NCBI GenBank assembly: GCA_002071245.1
Contig: MWEV01000288.1
Location: forward strand, 1-10,475
Reading direction: 5' to 3'
From: Deltaproteobacteria bacterium ADurb.Bin026
GTDB lineage: Bacteria > Desulfobacterota > Syntrophorhabdia > Syntrophorhabdales > Syntrophorhabdaceae
Length of the DNA: 10,475 nt
How positions within the stretch are numbered: position 1 is the first letter of the stretch; each line of letters starts with the position of its first letter. Positions 1 to 6,770 of the stretch are shown here, piece by piece. The position numbers and the translations under genes are program-made. Below the pieces are notes generated by a model that was given only the letters and a program-made list of their open reading frames with translations, was not told the DNA's origin and did no database searches.

Positions 1-557
1 GATAACGAATAACCCGTGGAACCTGTTGGTGTTGACAGTATAAGGCCATCGCCCCTGTATGTAGCAAGATAGTCATCGTTAACATATGTTTCTATGTCGA
101 AAATTCTTGCAAGGGCATCTTTGGTTATGACCGCATCATTCAGGATGCTGAATTCAAAGACCTTTTCTCCTTCACGATTTACGCTGACATCTATCATAAT
201 CCTTTTTGAGATGTCGAATCTATCGTTTAGTGTTTCATTTATTAAAGCTGGTAATTCTTCAACAGAAATCTCTGTAAGAAAGCCGAGGCTGCCGAGATTC
301 ACCCCAAGTATCGGTACGTTGTTTTCTCGTCCATGTCTTGCAACGCTCAACAGGGTACCGTCTCCCCCTAGTACTATTATGAAGTTTGCGTTTTTTCCGA
401 TATGTTCAATTTCTATTTGCTTTTCGTACCTGATGGAACGGGCAGACTCTTCATCGAGATAGATATCGTTGTTCTTTCCGAATTCATCGATAATTTTTCT
501 TGCAAGCCTTATTGCATCGTCCTTTTTCTTCTTGCATACGATGTGGATTTTTTTCAT
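1..557 (-). CDS. nadK: NAD kinase, N-terminal part (cut by the window edge)
   Basis: This enzyme phosphorylates NAD to NADP in the cytoplasm, using ATP or polyphosphate. The window holds 185 complete codons from the start and then runs off the left edge. Family signatures are plain. A GGDGT nucleotide-binding motif lies at residues 64-68, followed by NLGSLGFLTE at 87-96. An ND pair sits at 140-141, where most family members have NE. The segment DGLILSTPTGSTGYS lies at 170-184. Full-length family members are usually about 280-300 residues, so roughly the last third is missing. The ATG at 557 is preceded by AAAGGAT at about nine bases, a good ribosome binding site. It lies 165 bp downstream of the methyltransferase-like gene on the same strand, which is too far to assume one transcript. 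Identification is firm; only the C-terminus is unseen. Confidence 0.95.
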   Translation of the reverse strand, partial: MKKIHIVCKKKKDDAIRLARKIIDEFGKNNDIYLDEESARSIRYEKQIEIEHIGKNANFIIVLGGDGTLLSVARHGRENNVPILGVNLGSLGFLTEISVEELPALINETLNDRFDISKRIMIDVSVNREGEKVFEFSILNDAVITKDALARIFDIETYVNDDYLATYRGDGLILSTPTGSTGYSL

Positions 558-683
558 TTAATTATCCTTTATATTCCGTTATGCGTGTTGTGCGATGTGT
601 TAAACAAAATTCTAACTTCAAGGTAAACACAAATATAACATAAATAGAAATATTATGAAGATTTAGATGAACTATTTTTTTAG

Positions 684-707
684 TTTTCAATGGCTTAGCC
701 TTGAAAG
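684..707 (-). terminator. Strong hairpin just after the methyltransferase-like gene
   Basis: Arms TTTCAA/TTGAAA and GGC/GCC form a nine-pair stem with one bulged base and a three-base loop. A G-T pair can close the outer end. It begins 16 bp after the stop codon at 723, where a terminator is expected. On the minus strand the bases after it are A-rich rather than T-rich, so it is not a canonical intrinsic terminator. It may instead protect a 3' end or act as a weak terminator. Confidence 0.4.
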
Positions 708-722
708 TTGGAAATATCATTC

Positions 723-1751
723 TCACAGATATTTCTCTTTCAAGTGGTTGGAGAGGTCGGTGAGCAATCCGAATGATTTTTCAACCGTTGTTGTTTTGTC
801 GGGGTTAAGAAGGTTGCATGTGGCCGGAGCAAGCATACTGTTTTCAACAATTAAGTCCAAATCAAGGCCTCTTTTTTCGAGTATTTTCCAGATTGCCTCG
901 AGTCTTTTCGTAATGGTTGTAACATTCTCATTATAAAATTCTTCAAAGTAAGTTGGTACAATCCCCCAGCTTATAATGTTACCTTTTTCTAAAAAATCTT
1001 TAACGTTTGGATATGTTGCAAATACGTCTCCGTGTGCATAAGCGTTTATTGAAAGTATCTCAATGTTCAGCGACAGCAGAAAATCCCAATCAGGCCGCCC
1101 ACACAGATGTAAACATCTAGGGCCTTCGATGCCGTCAAAGAAATCTGTCAATTCTTTTTTTGCTTTAATGCTATCATATCCACACATGGCATTAAAGATA
1201 TACTCTAAACCGGGGTCATCTAGCCAGACAAATGCCCTCACGTTTTTTTCTTTCAGTTCCCTAAACTGCGAATTTGCCTTTTTCTGTATGAATGAGAACA
1301 TTAGGGAACGAATCTCGTCATTATAAACTATAGGCTTATCATTCTCGTCAACAATTTTTAATGTGAGGCTGATCGGACTTATTATTTGTCCTCTGATTGC
1401 TGCAAAGTGGGAGATTTCTTTTGACAGAAATATTTTGTATACCGACGAATATCTCTCAGACAGCCTGAAAAAACTTGGATTATCTTCGTTTTCAAGATAA
1501 TTGGGGATATCGTCCATAAATTTGTTTGTATCAATATAAATCCTCGTGTTTTTTTCATCGACTATTACCCCCGGAAAATTCTCCATTGCCTGAACATACA
1601 TATCTTCATAAAATGAAAGTCGTGGCAATTGTGGCCAAAAGGGAATATCCAAAGTAAAGGCAAGGTTTAGAGCATCGTCAATATTCTCGTGGGGCATAAT
1701 ACCCATGGCCGTAGTACACAGATCTGCCTTGAAATTTAAATGTTTATTCAT
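723..1751 (-). CDS. Zinc methyltransferase-like protein (MetE C-terminal / UroD-MtaA superfamily)
   Basis: A 342-residue soluble protein of the TIM-barrel superfamily that includes cobalamin-independent methionine synthase, MtaA-type methylcobamide methyltransferases and uroporphyrinogen decarboxylase. The best evidence is a His-x-Cys...Cys pattern: H215-L216-C217 in HLCGRPDW, and C312 in APATC. In MtaA/MtbA and MetE such residues bind the zinc that activates a thiol. Where MetE has its Glu ligand (strand after HxC, VITIET-like), this protein appears to have SINAY. The arginine-rich N-terminal active-site segment of true uroporphyrinogen decarboxylase is not seen, so heme synthesis is unlikely. 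A corrinoid-linked methyl transfer is inferred; the substrate is unknown. No corrinoid protein gene is adjacent. The ATG at 1751 has no clear Shine-Dalgarno sequence and may be leaderless. The gene is divergent from cstA. Confidence 0.7.
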   Translation of the reverse strand: MNKHLNFKADLCTTAMGIMPHENIDDALNLAFTLDIPFWPQLPRLSFYEDMYVQAMENFPGVIVDEKNTRIYIDTNKFMDDIPNYLENEDNPSFFRLSERYSSVYKIFLSKEISHFAAIRGQIISPISLTLKIVDENDKPIVYNDEIRSLMFSFIQKKANSQFRELKEKNVRAFVWLDDPGLEYIFNAMCGYDSIKAKKELTDFFDGIEGPRCLHLCGRPDWDFLLSLNIEILSINAYAHGDVFATYPNVKDFLEKGNIISWGIVPTYFEEFYNENVTTITKRLEAIWKILEKRGLDLDLIVENSMLAPATCNLLNPDKTTTVEKSFGLLTDLSNHLKEKYL

Positions 1752-1757
1752 ACAAAA

Positions 1758-1786
1758 TCTTTAACAGGAATACGTGCGGTTGTCAA
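1758..1786 (-). promoter_or_regulatory. Promoter for the methyltransferase-like gene, possibly leaderless
   Basis: A perfect TTGACA (1781-1786 read on minus) is followed after 17 bp by TAAAGA (1758-1763). The latter is a weak -10 box preceded by TG one base upstream, as in extended -10 promoters. Six bases then lead to the ATG, so transcription would begin at or next to the start codon. The lack of a Shine-Dalgarno sequence fits this. The -10 matches consensus at only three of six positions. Confidence 0.45.
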
Positions 1787-1837
1787 TTTCTAAAAACAAT
1801 CGTTTGTTTGCACACAACACTATATTTTAATTGACAA
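1780..1837. repeat. Nine-base inverted repeat enclosing both divergent -35 boxes
   Basis: TTGTCAATT at 1780-1788 is the exact reverse complement of AATTGACAA at 1829-1837. Each arm contains one of the two TTGACA boxes. Between them lies a second, tighter inverted repeat at 1794-1809 (AAACAA, four bases, TTGTTT). This inner dyad sits midway between the two -35 boxes and could be an activator or repressor site serving both genes. The repeats are seen directly; regulator binding is inferred. Confidence 0.55.
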
Positions 1838-1858
1838 TAGTATTTTTTTAATTATAGA
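1831..1858 (+). promoter_or_regulatory. Promoter of the cstA cluster
   Basis: A perfect TTGACA at 1831-1836 is followed after 16 bp by TATAGA at 1853-1858. The predicted transcription start is near 1865, giving a leader of about 45 bases. It faces away from the promoter of the methyltransferase-like gene. Confidence 0.65.
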
Positions 1859-1910
1859 AAATAATCGATCTAGCAGATGTCTTCAATCTTTGAGGGGAAG
1901 GGGGCACAAC

Positions 1911-3599
1911 ATGAATTCAATCTTTGTATTGGTTTTAGGTTTTATTGTGGCTTTTGTCGGCTATCGTTTTTATGCTAAACACATAGATTCAAAGGTGTTA
2001 AAAGCAGATTCCAAAAGGATGACCCCTGCCAAGATGTATATGGATGGGGTTGAATTTATGCCGACGAGCAAAAACATTCTTTTTGGTTATCAATTCAAGT
2101 CAATTGCAGGTGCTGCCCCGATAATAGGACCGATCATTGCAATACAGTGGGGATGGCTCCCTGCACTGTTATGGATACTTGGAGGCTCTTTATTTATCGG
2201 ATGGGTTCAGGATTACTCAAGCGCAATGATCGCTATGCGCAACGATGGTGCTTCCTTTGGCGGGCTAAGCCACAGATTAATATCGCCGAGAGCGAGAGTC
2301 ATACTACTTTCGTTTATTTATTTTTACCTGCTTCTTATCGCAGGGGCATTTGGCAATGTTGTTGTGAGTACTGCCATAACATTGAAGGCTGCACCGATGG
2401 CATGGCTTTTTCTAACGTTAGGCGGTATTCTTGCCGGTCATATGATTTACAGATGGAAAAAGGATATAGTTCTTACGACCGCAATCACTGTTATTATTGC
2501 TCTGGTAGGCATATGGCTGGGAACCGTTGCCCCTTCTGATAAAATTCTTGGTACAGACCTTTCCAACAGCAGGGTTTTGTGGACTATTGCAGCGTTTGTA
2601 TTTTGTTATTTCGCTGCGGTTTTACCAATATGGCGTTTTGCACTTCCTATAAATTATGTTGCCTCTTATATCGTTTTTCTCGGTCTATTTTTTGGAATTA
2701 TCGGTGTATTTATATTGCATCCCAATTTTACTTTACCGGCCTATACAAATTTTTCAATAAAGATTGGGCCTATCTGGCCAATTATGTTTGTCACTATTGC
2801 CTGCGGGGCTATTTCTGGTTGGCACAGCATAGTATCGAGTTCTGGAACGGCAAGACAGCTTGAAAACGAGTTGGATGCCCGTCCTGTTGGAGCAGGTGTT
2901 ATGTTTGTTGAGATGATGCTTGCCGTTTTTGCATTAATTATTGCGGGCACAATCTATGCTTCGCCTGCTGAATATGGGGCGGCTATCGTAAAAGGTCCTG
3001 GCGGTATTTTTGCGGGAGGAGTTTCGAAATTCCTCGGTGCGCTAGGGCTTCCTGCCAATCTGGGTCGTTCTTATGGTAGTGTCATGATGGTAGTGCTTGC
3101 GGTTACGATTATGCAACTTGTCATAAGATTCATGAGGGTTGCCACATCAGAACTCTTAAGTGACGTAAGCCCGATTTTCAGAAATGCACATGTGGGAACA
3201 TTTATTGCCAGCATACTCGGTATATTACTTGTTCTCACAGGCTGGTGGCAATATCTATGGGTGCTTTTTGGAGGTGCGAACCAGTTGATGGCTTCCCTTG
3301 CCCTAATGCTTATGACTGCTTGGCTTATGTCCGAAGGTAAACCTGTCGCATGGGTATTCTGGCCAATGATATTTATGTTTATAACCACTATAGCAGCACT
3401 TTTATTTACATCTTACAATCTGCTTCAGAAGGTTCTCTCGGGTGCAGTGAAGGGACAAGACCTTATAGGTAATACCCTGATGGGGCTTGTTGGGCTTTTT
3501 CTTGTTGCTGCTGCATTTGTATTGGGATGGGAAGGAATTAAGGCGTTCAACCGTTATAGGACAATAAAAAACCAGGCGTCGGTAGCTGCAAAAGCATAA
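1911..3599 (+). CDS. CstA-family transporter (short form)
   Basis: A 562-residue polytopic inner-membrane protein of the CstA family, whose characterised members import pyruvate (E. coli CstA, BtsT) and were earlier linked to peptide uptake. It is almost hydrophobic throughout, with many membrane segments. The family hallmark region runs from about residue 38 (TPA, then EFMPT and NILFGYQF) to IAGAAPIIGP ending at residue 74. E. coli-type members have HHF where this one has YQF. A second hallmark, SGWHSIVSSSGTARQLE, lies near the middle. Enteric CstA is about 700 residues, so this is one of the short relatives. I chose ATG 1911 over the in-frame TTG at 1890 because GAGGGGAAGGGGG lies just upstream of the ATG. 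It heads a cluster with a small gene and two ArsA-like ATPases. The substrate is not shown by sequence; pyruvate is a guess. Confidence 0.88.
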   Translation: MNSIFVLVLGFIVAFVGYRFYAKHIDSKVLKADSKRMTPAKMYMDGVEFMPTSKNILFGYQFKSIAGAAPIIGPIIAIQWGWLPALLWILGGSLFIGWVQDYSSAMIAMRNDGASFGGLSHRLISPRARVILLSFIYFYLLLIAGAFGNVVVSTAITLKAAPMAWLFLTLGGILAGHMIYRWKKDIVLTTAITVIIALVGIWLGTVAPSDKILGTDLSNSRVLWTIAAFVFCYFAAVLPIWRFALPINYVASYIVFLGLFFGIIGVFILHPNFTLPAYTNFSIKIGPIWPIMFVTIACGAISGWHSIVSSSGTARQLENELDARPVGAGVMFVEMMLAVFALIIAGTIYASPAEYGAAIVKGPGGIFAGGVSKFLGALGLPANLGRSYGSVMMVVLAVTIMQLVIRFMRVATSELLSDVSPIFRNAHVGTFIASILGILLVLTGWWQYLWVLFGGANQLMASLALMLMTAWLMSEGKPVAWVFWPMIFMFITTIAALLFTSYNLLQKVLSGAVKGQDLIGNTLMGLVGLFLVAAAFVLGWEGIKAFNRYRTIKNQASVAAKA

Positions 3600-3662
3600 A
3601 AATGATGTGGAACGATGTATACTAACCATAAACTGAAATAATACGCTAAAGGAGTTAAATTT

Positions 3663-3935
3663 ATGGGAGATGGAGAAAAGAAGAAAGGTGGTTTTTTTCA
3701 TGCAGTTAAAGAATTTGTGTATGGAGTTGCTGCCCATGATTCAGCACGATTTGCATTAAAATCAAGGGCAAATATGGAGCATCTTTTTATCCTCATTACT
3801 ATGGGCGACATGCTGGGTGTTCCAATACTGCCGCCTTACTATTCTTTGAGGTTGCTGCCTTATGTTGTTCCCCAGATTTCAACATGGAAAAGGAGAATGC
3901 TGAGGGAAAAAGACTTAACAGATGCACTTGCATAG
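3663..3935 (+). CDS. Small unknown protein with a hydrophobic C-terminal half, between cstA and the ATPases
   Basis: I do not recognise a named family. The protein has 90 residues. A basic N-terminus (KKK at 6-8) leads to a probable amphipathic stretch at about 11-37. A hydrophobic segment at 41-58 (HLFILITMGDMLGVPILPP) follows, then a second, weaker one at about 62-72 rich in Leu, Val and Pro. The tail, WKRRMLREKD and beyond, is charged. This suggests a peripheral or membrane-inserted protein with cytoplasmic ends. It begins 63 bp after the cstA stop with AAAGGAG about 9 bases before its ATG, so it is very likely a real gene co-transcribed with cstA. E. coli CstA and BtsT also have small downstream partners (YbdD, YjiX), but this protein does not resemble them. 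A role as transporter accessory subunit, or as client of the two ATPases, is inferred from position only. Confidence 0.82.
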   Translation: MGDGEKKKGGFFHAVKEFVYGVAAHDSARFALKSRANMEHLFILITMGDMLGVPILPPYYSLRLLPYVVPQISTWKRRMLREKDLTDALA

Positions 3936-3942
3936 AAATAAA

Positions 3943-4021
3943 GGGTTCGAGATTCTATGGTTCGAAGGTTAGAGCAGTTTTGCTCGACCCAACGACCACT
4001 GAACGCTTGTTGCCCGAATCT
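3943..4021 (+). promoter_or_regulatory. Structured spacer before the first ArsA-like gene
   Basis: Several nested inverted repeats occur in the 88-bp gap. GAGCA/TGCTC with a GTTT loop is extended by GGT/ACC to span 3967-3989. GGGTTCGAG (3943-3951) pairs with CTCGACCC (3983-3990) with one bulge. AGATTC (3950-3955) pairs with GAATCT (4016-4021). They cannot all form at once. No T-tract follows, so this is not a standard terminator; it may tune expression of the ATPases relative to cstA. No promoter was recognised. Confidence 0.35.
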
Positions 4022-4023
4022 AA

Positions 4024-5019
4024 ATGAAAGGGGTGGTTCTTATTTCACTTAAAAAAATTTTTGAACAGTATCCAGACAGACGTTACATCATGTTTGGTGG
4101 CAAAGGAGGTTTGGGAAAGACGACCTTTTCTGCTGCAACAGCCTTTTATCTTGCCAAGAATGGTAAACGGGTTCTTGTCTTTTCCGTCGACCCGCAGGCA
4201 TCTTTAAGCGATATATTCAAAAGGGATATATTCGGCAAGGGACCAACGGAGATCATGCCTAACCTATATGCCCAGGAGATAGATGCAGACCGTCGGATCA
4301 AAGAATACCAGCAGGAGATAAGACAAAAGATACTCGATATGTATGGAATGGATTCAATACCCGAGGAGATCGAAAGTTATATCCAGGCTGCAGCCGCCGA
4401 ACCAGCCATGGAAGAAAGCGCGATTTTTGATGAAGTAGTTGATATTGTTGTTAAGGGCGGATACGACTATTATATTTATGACCTTGTGCCTCTGGGACAT
4501 GCACTTTATTACCTGAGTATGGCATCTGTTTATGACGAATGGATCGACAAAATAACAAACTTACGTCAACAGATGAGGGAATATGACCAAGTTGCTGCTG
4601 TCATGCGAAGAGATAAAGAACTTGATGAAGACGCCATACTAAATGAACTCCTCTATATTAAGGAGAGGATAAATAAATCTTCCAGCATTTTGACCGACAA
4701 GACGAAGACCGCATTTTTCTTTGTAATTACTGCTGAACAGATGATAATTACCGATACGTTGAAGGCCGCAGAGTTATTTGCAAAATTTGAAGTACCTTTA
4801 AGCGGTTATGTGGTAAACAGGGTTTTGTCCGATACATTGAAGCAACAGGACATTCCGGAATATCTCAAGAACCGTCTTGTCATGCAAGAAAAATATTTGA
4901 AGGTTATTGATGAGACCTTCAAGGATCAGATACTTGCCTATGTTCCCGAGATGGATAGGGATGTAACAGGGCTTGAGATGATCGAAAAACTGGCAAACAG
5001 AATGTTTGGAGACATGTAA
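4024..5019 (+). CDS. ArsA/Get3-like ATPase, first paralog (altered switch II)
   Basis: A 331-residue, single-domain P-loop ATPase of the ArsA/Get3 branch of the SIMIBI (MinD/NifH) class, predicted cytoplasmic. It has the deviant Walker A FGGKGGLGKTT at 24-34. The switch I segment SVDPQASLSD (54-63) retains both aspartates, D56 and D63; the latter matches catalytic Asp57 of yeast Get3. A PAMEES segment at 127-132 fits the Get3 PGxDE region. Switch II is abnormal: D153-LVPLG-H159 where the family has DTAPTGH. It has no cysteine, hence no Get3 CxxC zinc site. The ATG at 4024 lacks a Shine-Dalgarno sequence. AAAGGGG inside the reading frame at 4027-4033 is well placed for a rare ATT start at 4042, but alignment to the next gene favours 4024. 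No arsenic efflux, arsD or arsR gene is near, so arsenic resistance is unlikely. The role is probably tied to cstA. Confidence 0.85.
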   Translation: MKGVVLISLKKIFEQYPDRRYIMFGGKGGLGKTTFSAATAFYLAKNGKRVLVFSVDPQASLSDIFKRDIFGKGPTEIMPNLYAQEIDADRRIKEYQQEIRQKILDMYGMDSIPEEIESYIQAAAAEPAMEESAIFDEVVDIVVKGGYDYYIYDLVPLGHALYYLSMASVYDEWIDKITNLRQQMREYDQVAAVMRRDKELDEDAILNELLYIKERINKSSSILTDKTKTAFFFVITAEQMIITDTLKAAELFAKFEVPLSGYVVNRVLSDTLKQQDIPEYLKNRLVMQEKYLKVIDETFKDQILAYVPEMDRDVTGLEMIEKLANRMFGDM

Positions 5020-5046
5020 ATATAACCGTGAGCTAAGGAGTCCCTG

Positions 5047-6027
5047 ATGGATCAGATTACTGTAAGCATGACTAAATATATGGAAGACCACCCTAACCTT
5101 AAATATATTTTTTTCGGTGGAAAAGGAGGGGTGGGGAAGACCGTACTTGCAGGAACGGCTGCTTTATGGTCTGCGAAACAGGGGAAAAAGACGCTGCTTG
5201 CCTCAACAAATCCTGTCCATAGCCTCTCGAACCTTTACGGGCAGGATGTGTTCGGTAAGGCAGTGACGGTGTGTGATGAATCTCTATGCTATGCCTTTGA
5301 GATAGATACAAAGGATACTATAGACCGTTCAAAACAGGAGATACGTGAAAAGATCAACTGGTTTCTTAAGTTTGCAGACCTATCAACCAAGGCAGATGAT
5401 TTCATCGAATCTGCCACCATGAATCCAGCCTTTGAGGAATCAGCTATGTTCGAAAACATGACGGACATTATGTTCAAGGATGAATACGACTTCTACGTTT
5501 TCGATACAGCCCCAACCGCAAATGCACGACGCCTTCTCGGTATGTCCAAGGTGTATTCGCTGTGGGTAGAAAAGATGCTCAAAAGCAGAGAAGAGGCAAA
5601 ATCTTTAAAGGAGCTTCTTTCCTTTTCAAAGAAAAATGAAGAAGATCCGTTGTTGACATATCTGCTTGGATTTAAGGATAGGATGGCAAAGGCGCAGAGT
5701 CTTCTTACAGACGATAGACTGACCGCCTTTTTCTTTGCAACGCTTCCCGAAAGCCTTCCTATTGCGGTTATAACGAGATTTATAAACTGGTTTTATGAAT
5801 TTGGTATCCCAGTAGGCGGTGTGATAGTCAACGGGATTATTCAGAAAGAACAGGTCGGTGAAAATGCGGCGGAATTTGTTCGCCATCGGGTGGCGATGCA
5901 GGAAGACCATATGAAGGAAATATGGGATATATTCGGTGATAAGGTAAGGGCGACGATTCCTTTGTTTGAAACAGAGATAAAAGGTGCAGAGATGCTGAAG
6001 CGTATGCTCAAATACCTTTTTGTCTAA
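5047..6027 (+). CDS. ArsA/Get3-like ATPase, second paralog (both switch-I Asp are Asn)
   Basis: A 326-residue paralog of the preceding gene, 27 bp downstream, with AAGGAG at 5035-5040, six bases before the ATG. Walker A is FGGKGGVGKTV at 23-33. Switch I reads STNPVHSLSN at 53-62. Asn55 replaces the Asp of the usual TDP, and Asn62 (AAC, 5230-5232) replaces the Asp equivalent to Get3 Asp57. The D57N change in Get3 is known to block ATP hydrolysis. Switch II keeps DTAPT at 153-157 but has AN where GH is usual. PAFEES at 127-132 aligns with the first paralog without gaps. It has two cysteines (C76, C81) but no CxxC. The open frame and clean ribosome site argue against a pseudogene. I infer an ATP-binding but slow or inactive partner, possibly forming a heterodimer with the upstream protein. 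The stop lies 2 bp from the convergent tupC-like gene. Confidence 0.85.
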   Translation: MDQITVSMTKYMEDHPNLKYIFFGGKGGVGKTVLAGTAALWSAKQGKKTLLASTNPVHSLSNLYGQDVFGKAVTVCDESLCYAFEIDTKDTIDRSKQEIREKINWFLKFADLSTKADDFIESATMNPAFEESAMFENMTDIMFKDEYDFYVFDTAPTANARRLLGMSKVYSLWVEKMLKSREEAKSLKELLSFSKKNEEDPLLTYLLGFKDRMAKAQSLLTDDRLTAFFFATLPESLPIAVITRFINWFYEFGIPVGGVIVNGIIQKEQVGENAAEFVRHRVAMQEDHMKEIWDIFGDKVRATIPLFETEIKGAEMLKRMLKYLFV

Positions 6028-6029
6028 TA

Positions 6030-6770
6030 TCAGGTCCTGTTTAACCTGTAAAATGAAGATACAAAACTGTTTGCAGGGTGCTTTAATACTGTATCTGGGT
6101 CTTCAATCTGAATAATTTTACCATTTTCCATTACAGCTACCCTGTGAGAGAGTCTCAGCACGTCTCCATAATCATGTGTAGCAAAGACCACAGTCAGTCC
6201 TGATTTTGGCAAAACCCTCTCAAGGTCACTGTAAAGAATGTCTTTTGCGAGGGGGTCTAAAGAAGCAAAGGGTTCATCGAGGAAAAGTATCTCTGGCTTC
6301 AATGCAAGTGCCCTGGCAAGACTGGTTTTTCTTGCCTCACCACTTGAGAGTGTCCAGGCTGAACGACCTTTAAGATGGCTTATGCCAAAGCGTTCAAGAT
6401 TTTCCATGACAATTGCGTTTATATCTGAGTGCTCTATGCCGTGGAATTTGAGACCAGATGCCACATTATTATAGACTGTTGTGTCGAACAGTAAAGGTTC
6501 TTGGAATACCATCGTAACCTTTCTTCTGTATTCCATGAGGCTGCATTCTGAACCTATTGTCCTGTCCTTGAAAAGGATTTCACCTTCTTTTGGTTTTTTC
6601 ATTAAACAGCACAACATTTTGAGCAATGTTGTTTTACCAGCACCATTATGGCCGATGACGGATAAAAATTCACCTGCCTGTATACGTATTTCGGGAACAT
6701 CAAGAATAACGGTGTTGCCTATTTGTATTTTGAGATTTCTGCCCTCAAGAATGGACGTAAAATTGTTCAA
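6030..6770 (-). CDS. tupC: Tungstate-type ABC importer ATPase (TupC-like)
   Basis: A 246-residue ABC ATPase that would power tungstate (possibly molybdate) import with the permease and binding proteins encoded upstream. Walker A GHNGAGKTT lies at 40-48, the Q-loop at Q90, Walker B ILFLDEP at 161-167 followed by the D-loop SLD, and the H-loop His at 199. The signature is LSSGE at 141-145 rather than LSGGQ/E. There is no C-terminal TOBE domain, which fits TupC rather than ModC or WtpC. The only start in frame near the expected N-terminus is TTG at 6770, since a stop lies just upstream. The nearest Shine-Dalgarno sequence, AAGGAG at 6785-6790, is 14 bases away and directly abuts an out-of-frame ATG (6782-6784). 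The start is therefore uncertain. Assignment to tungstate rather than molybdate rests on the neighbours. Confidence 0.85.
   Translation of the reverse strand: MNNFTSILEGRNLKIQIGNTVILDVPEIRIQAGEFLSVIGHNGAGKTTLLKMLCCLMKKPKEGEILFKDRTIGSECSLMEYRRKVTMVFQEPLLFDTTVYNNVASGLKFHGIEHSDINAIVMENLERFGISHLKGRSAWTLSSGEARKTSLARALALKPEILFLDEPFASLDPLAKDILYSDLERVLPKSGLTVVFATHDYGDVLRLSHRVAVMENGKIIQIEDPDTVLKHPANSFVSSFYRLNRT

Noticed and set aside
1890..1910. Upstream TTG start for the CstA-family gene
   Set aside because: The seven extra codons overlap the purine-rich ribosome binding site of the ATG at 1911, which is the better start.
3943..4021. A tRNA or tRNA fragment, suggested by GGTTCGA-like strings resembling a T-arm
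   Set aside because: No acceptor stem, D-arm or anticodon arm can be assembled in the right order; the matches are short and overlap other hairpins.
4024..6027. An arsenite resistance operon
   Set aside because: Only ArsA-like ATPases are present. There is no arsB, acr3, arsC, arsD or arsR nearby, the switch residues are altered, and arsenite-site cysteines are lacking.
5047..6027. Second ArsA-like gene as a decaying pseudogene
   Set aside because: The frame is intact, the Walker A is good, the ribosome site is strong and most family segments are conserved; only specific switch residues differ.
6031..6048. Bidirectional terminator between the convergent clusters (CAGGT/ACCTG hairpin)
   Set aside because: The stem is five base pairs with no T-tract on either side and lies inside the end of the ABC ATPase gene.
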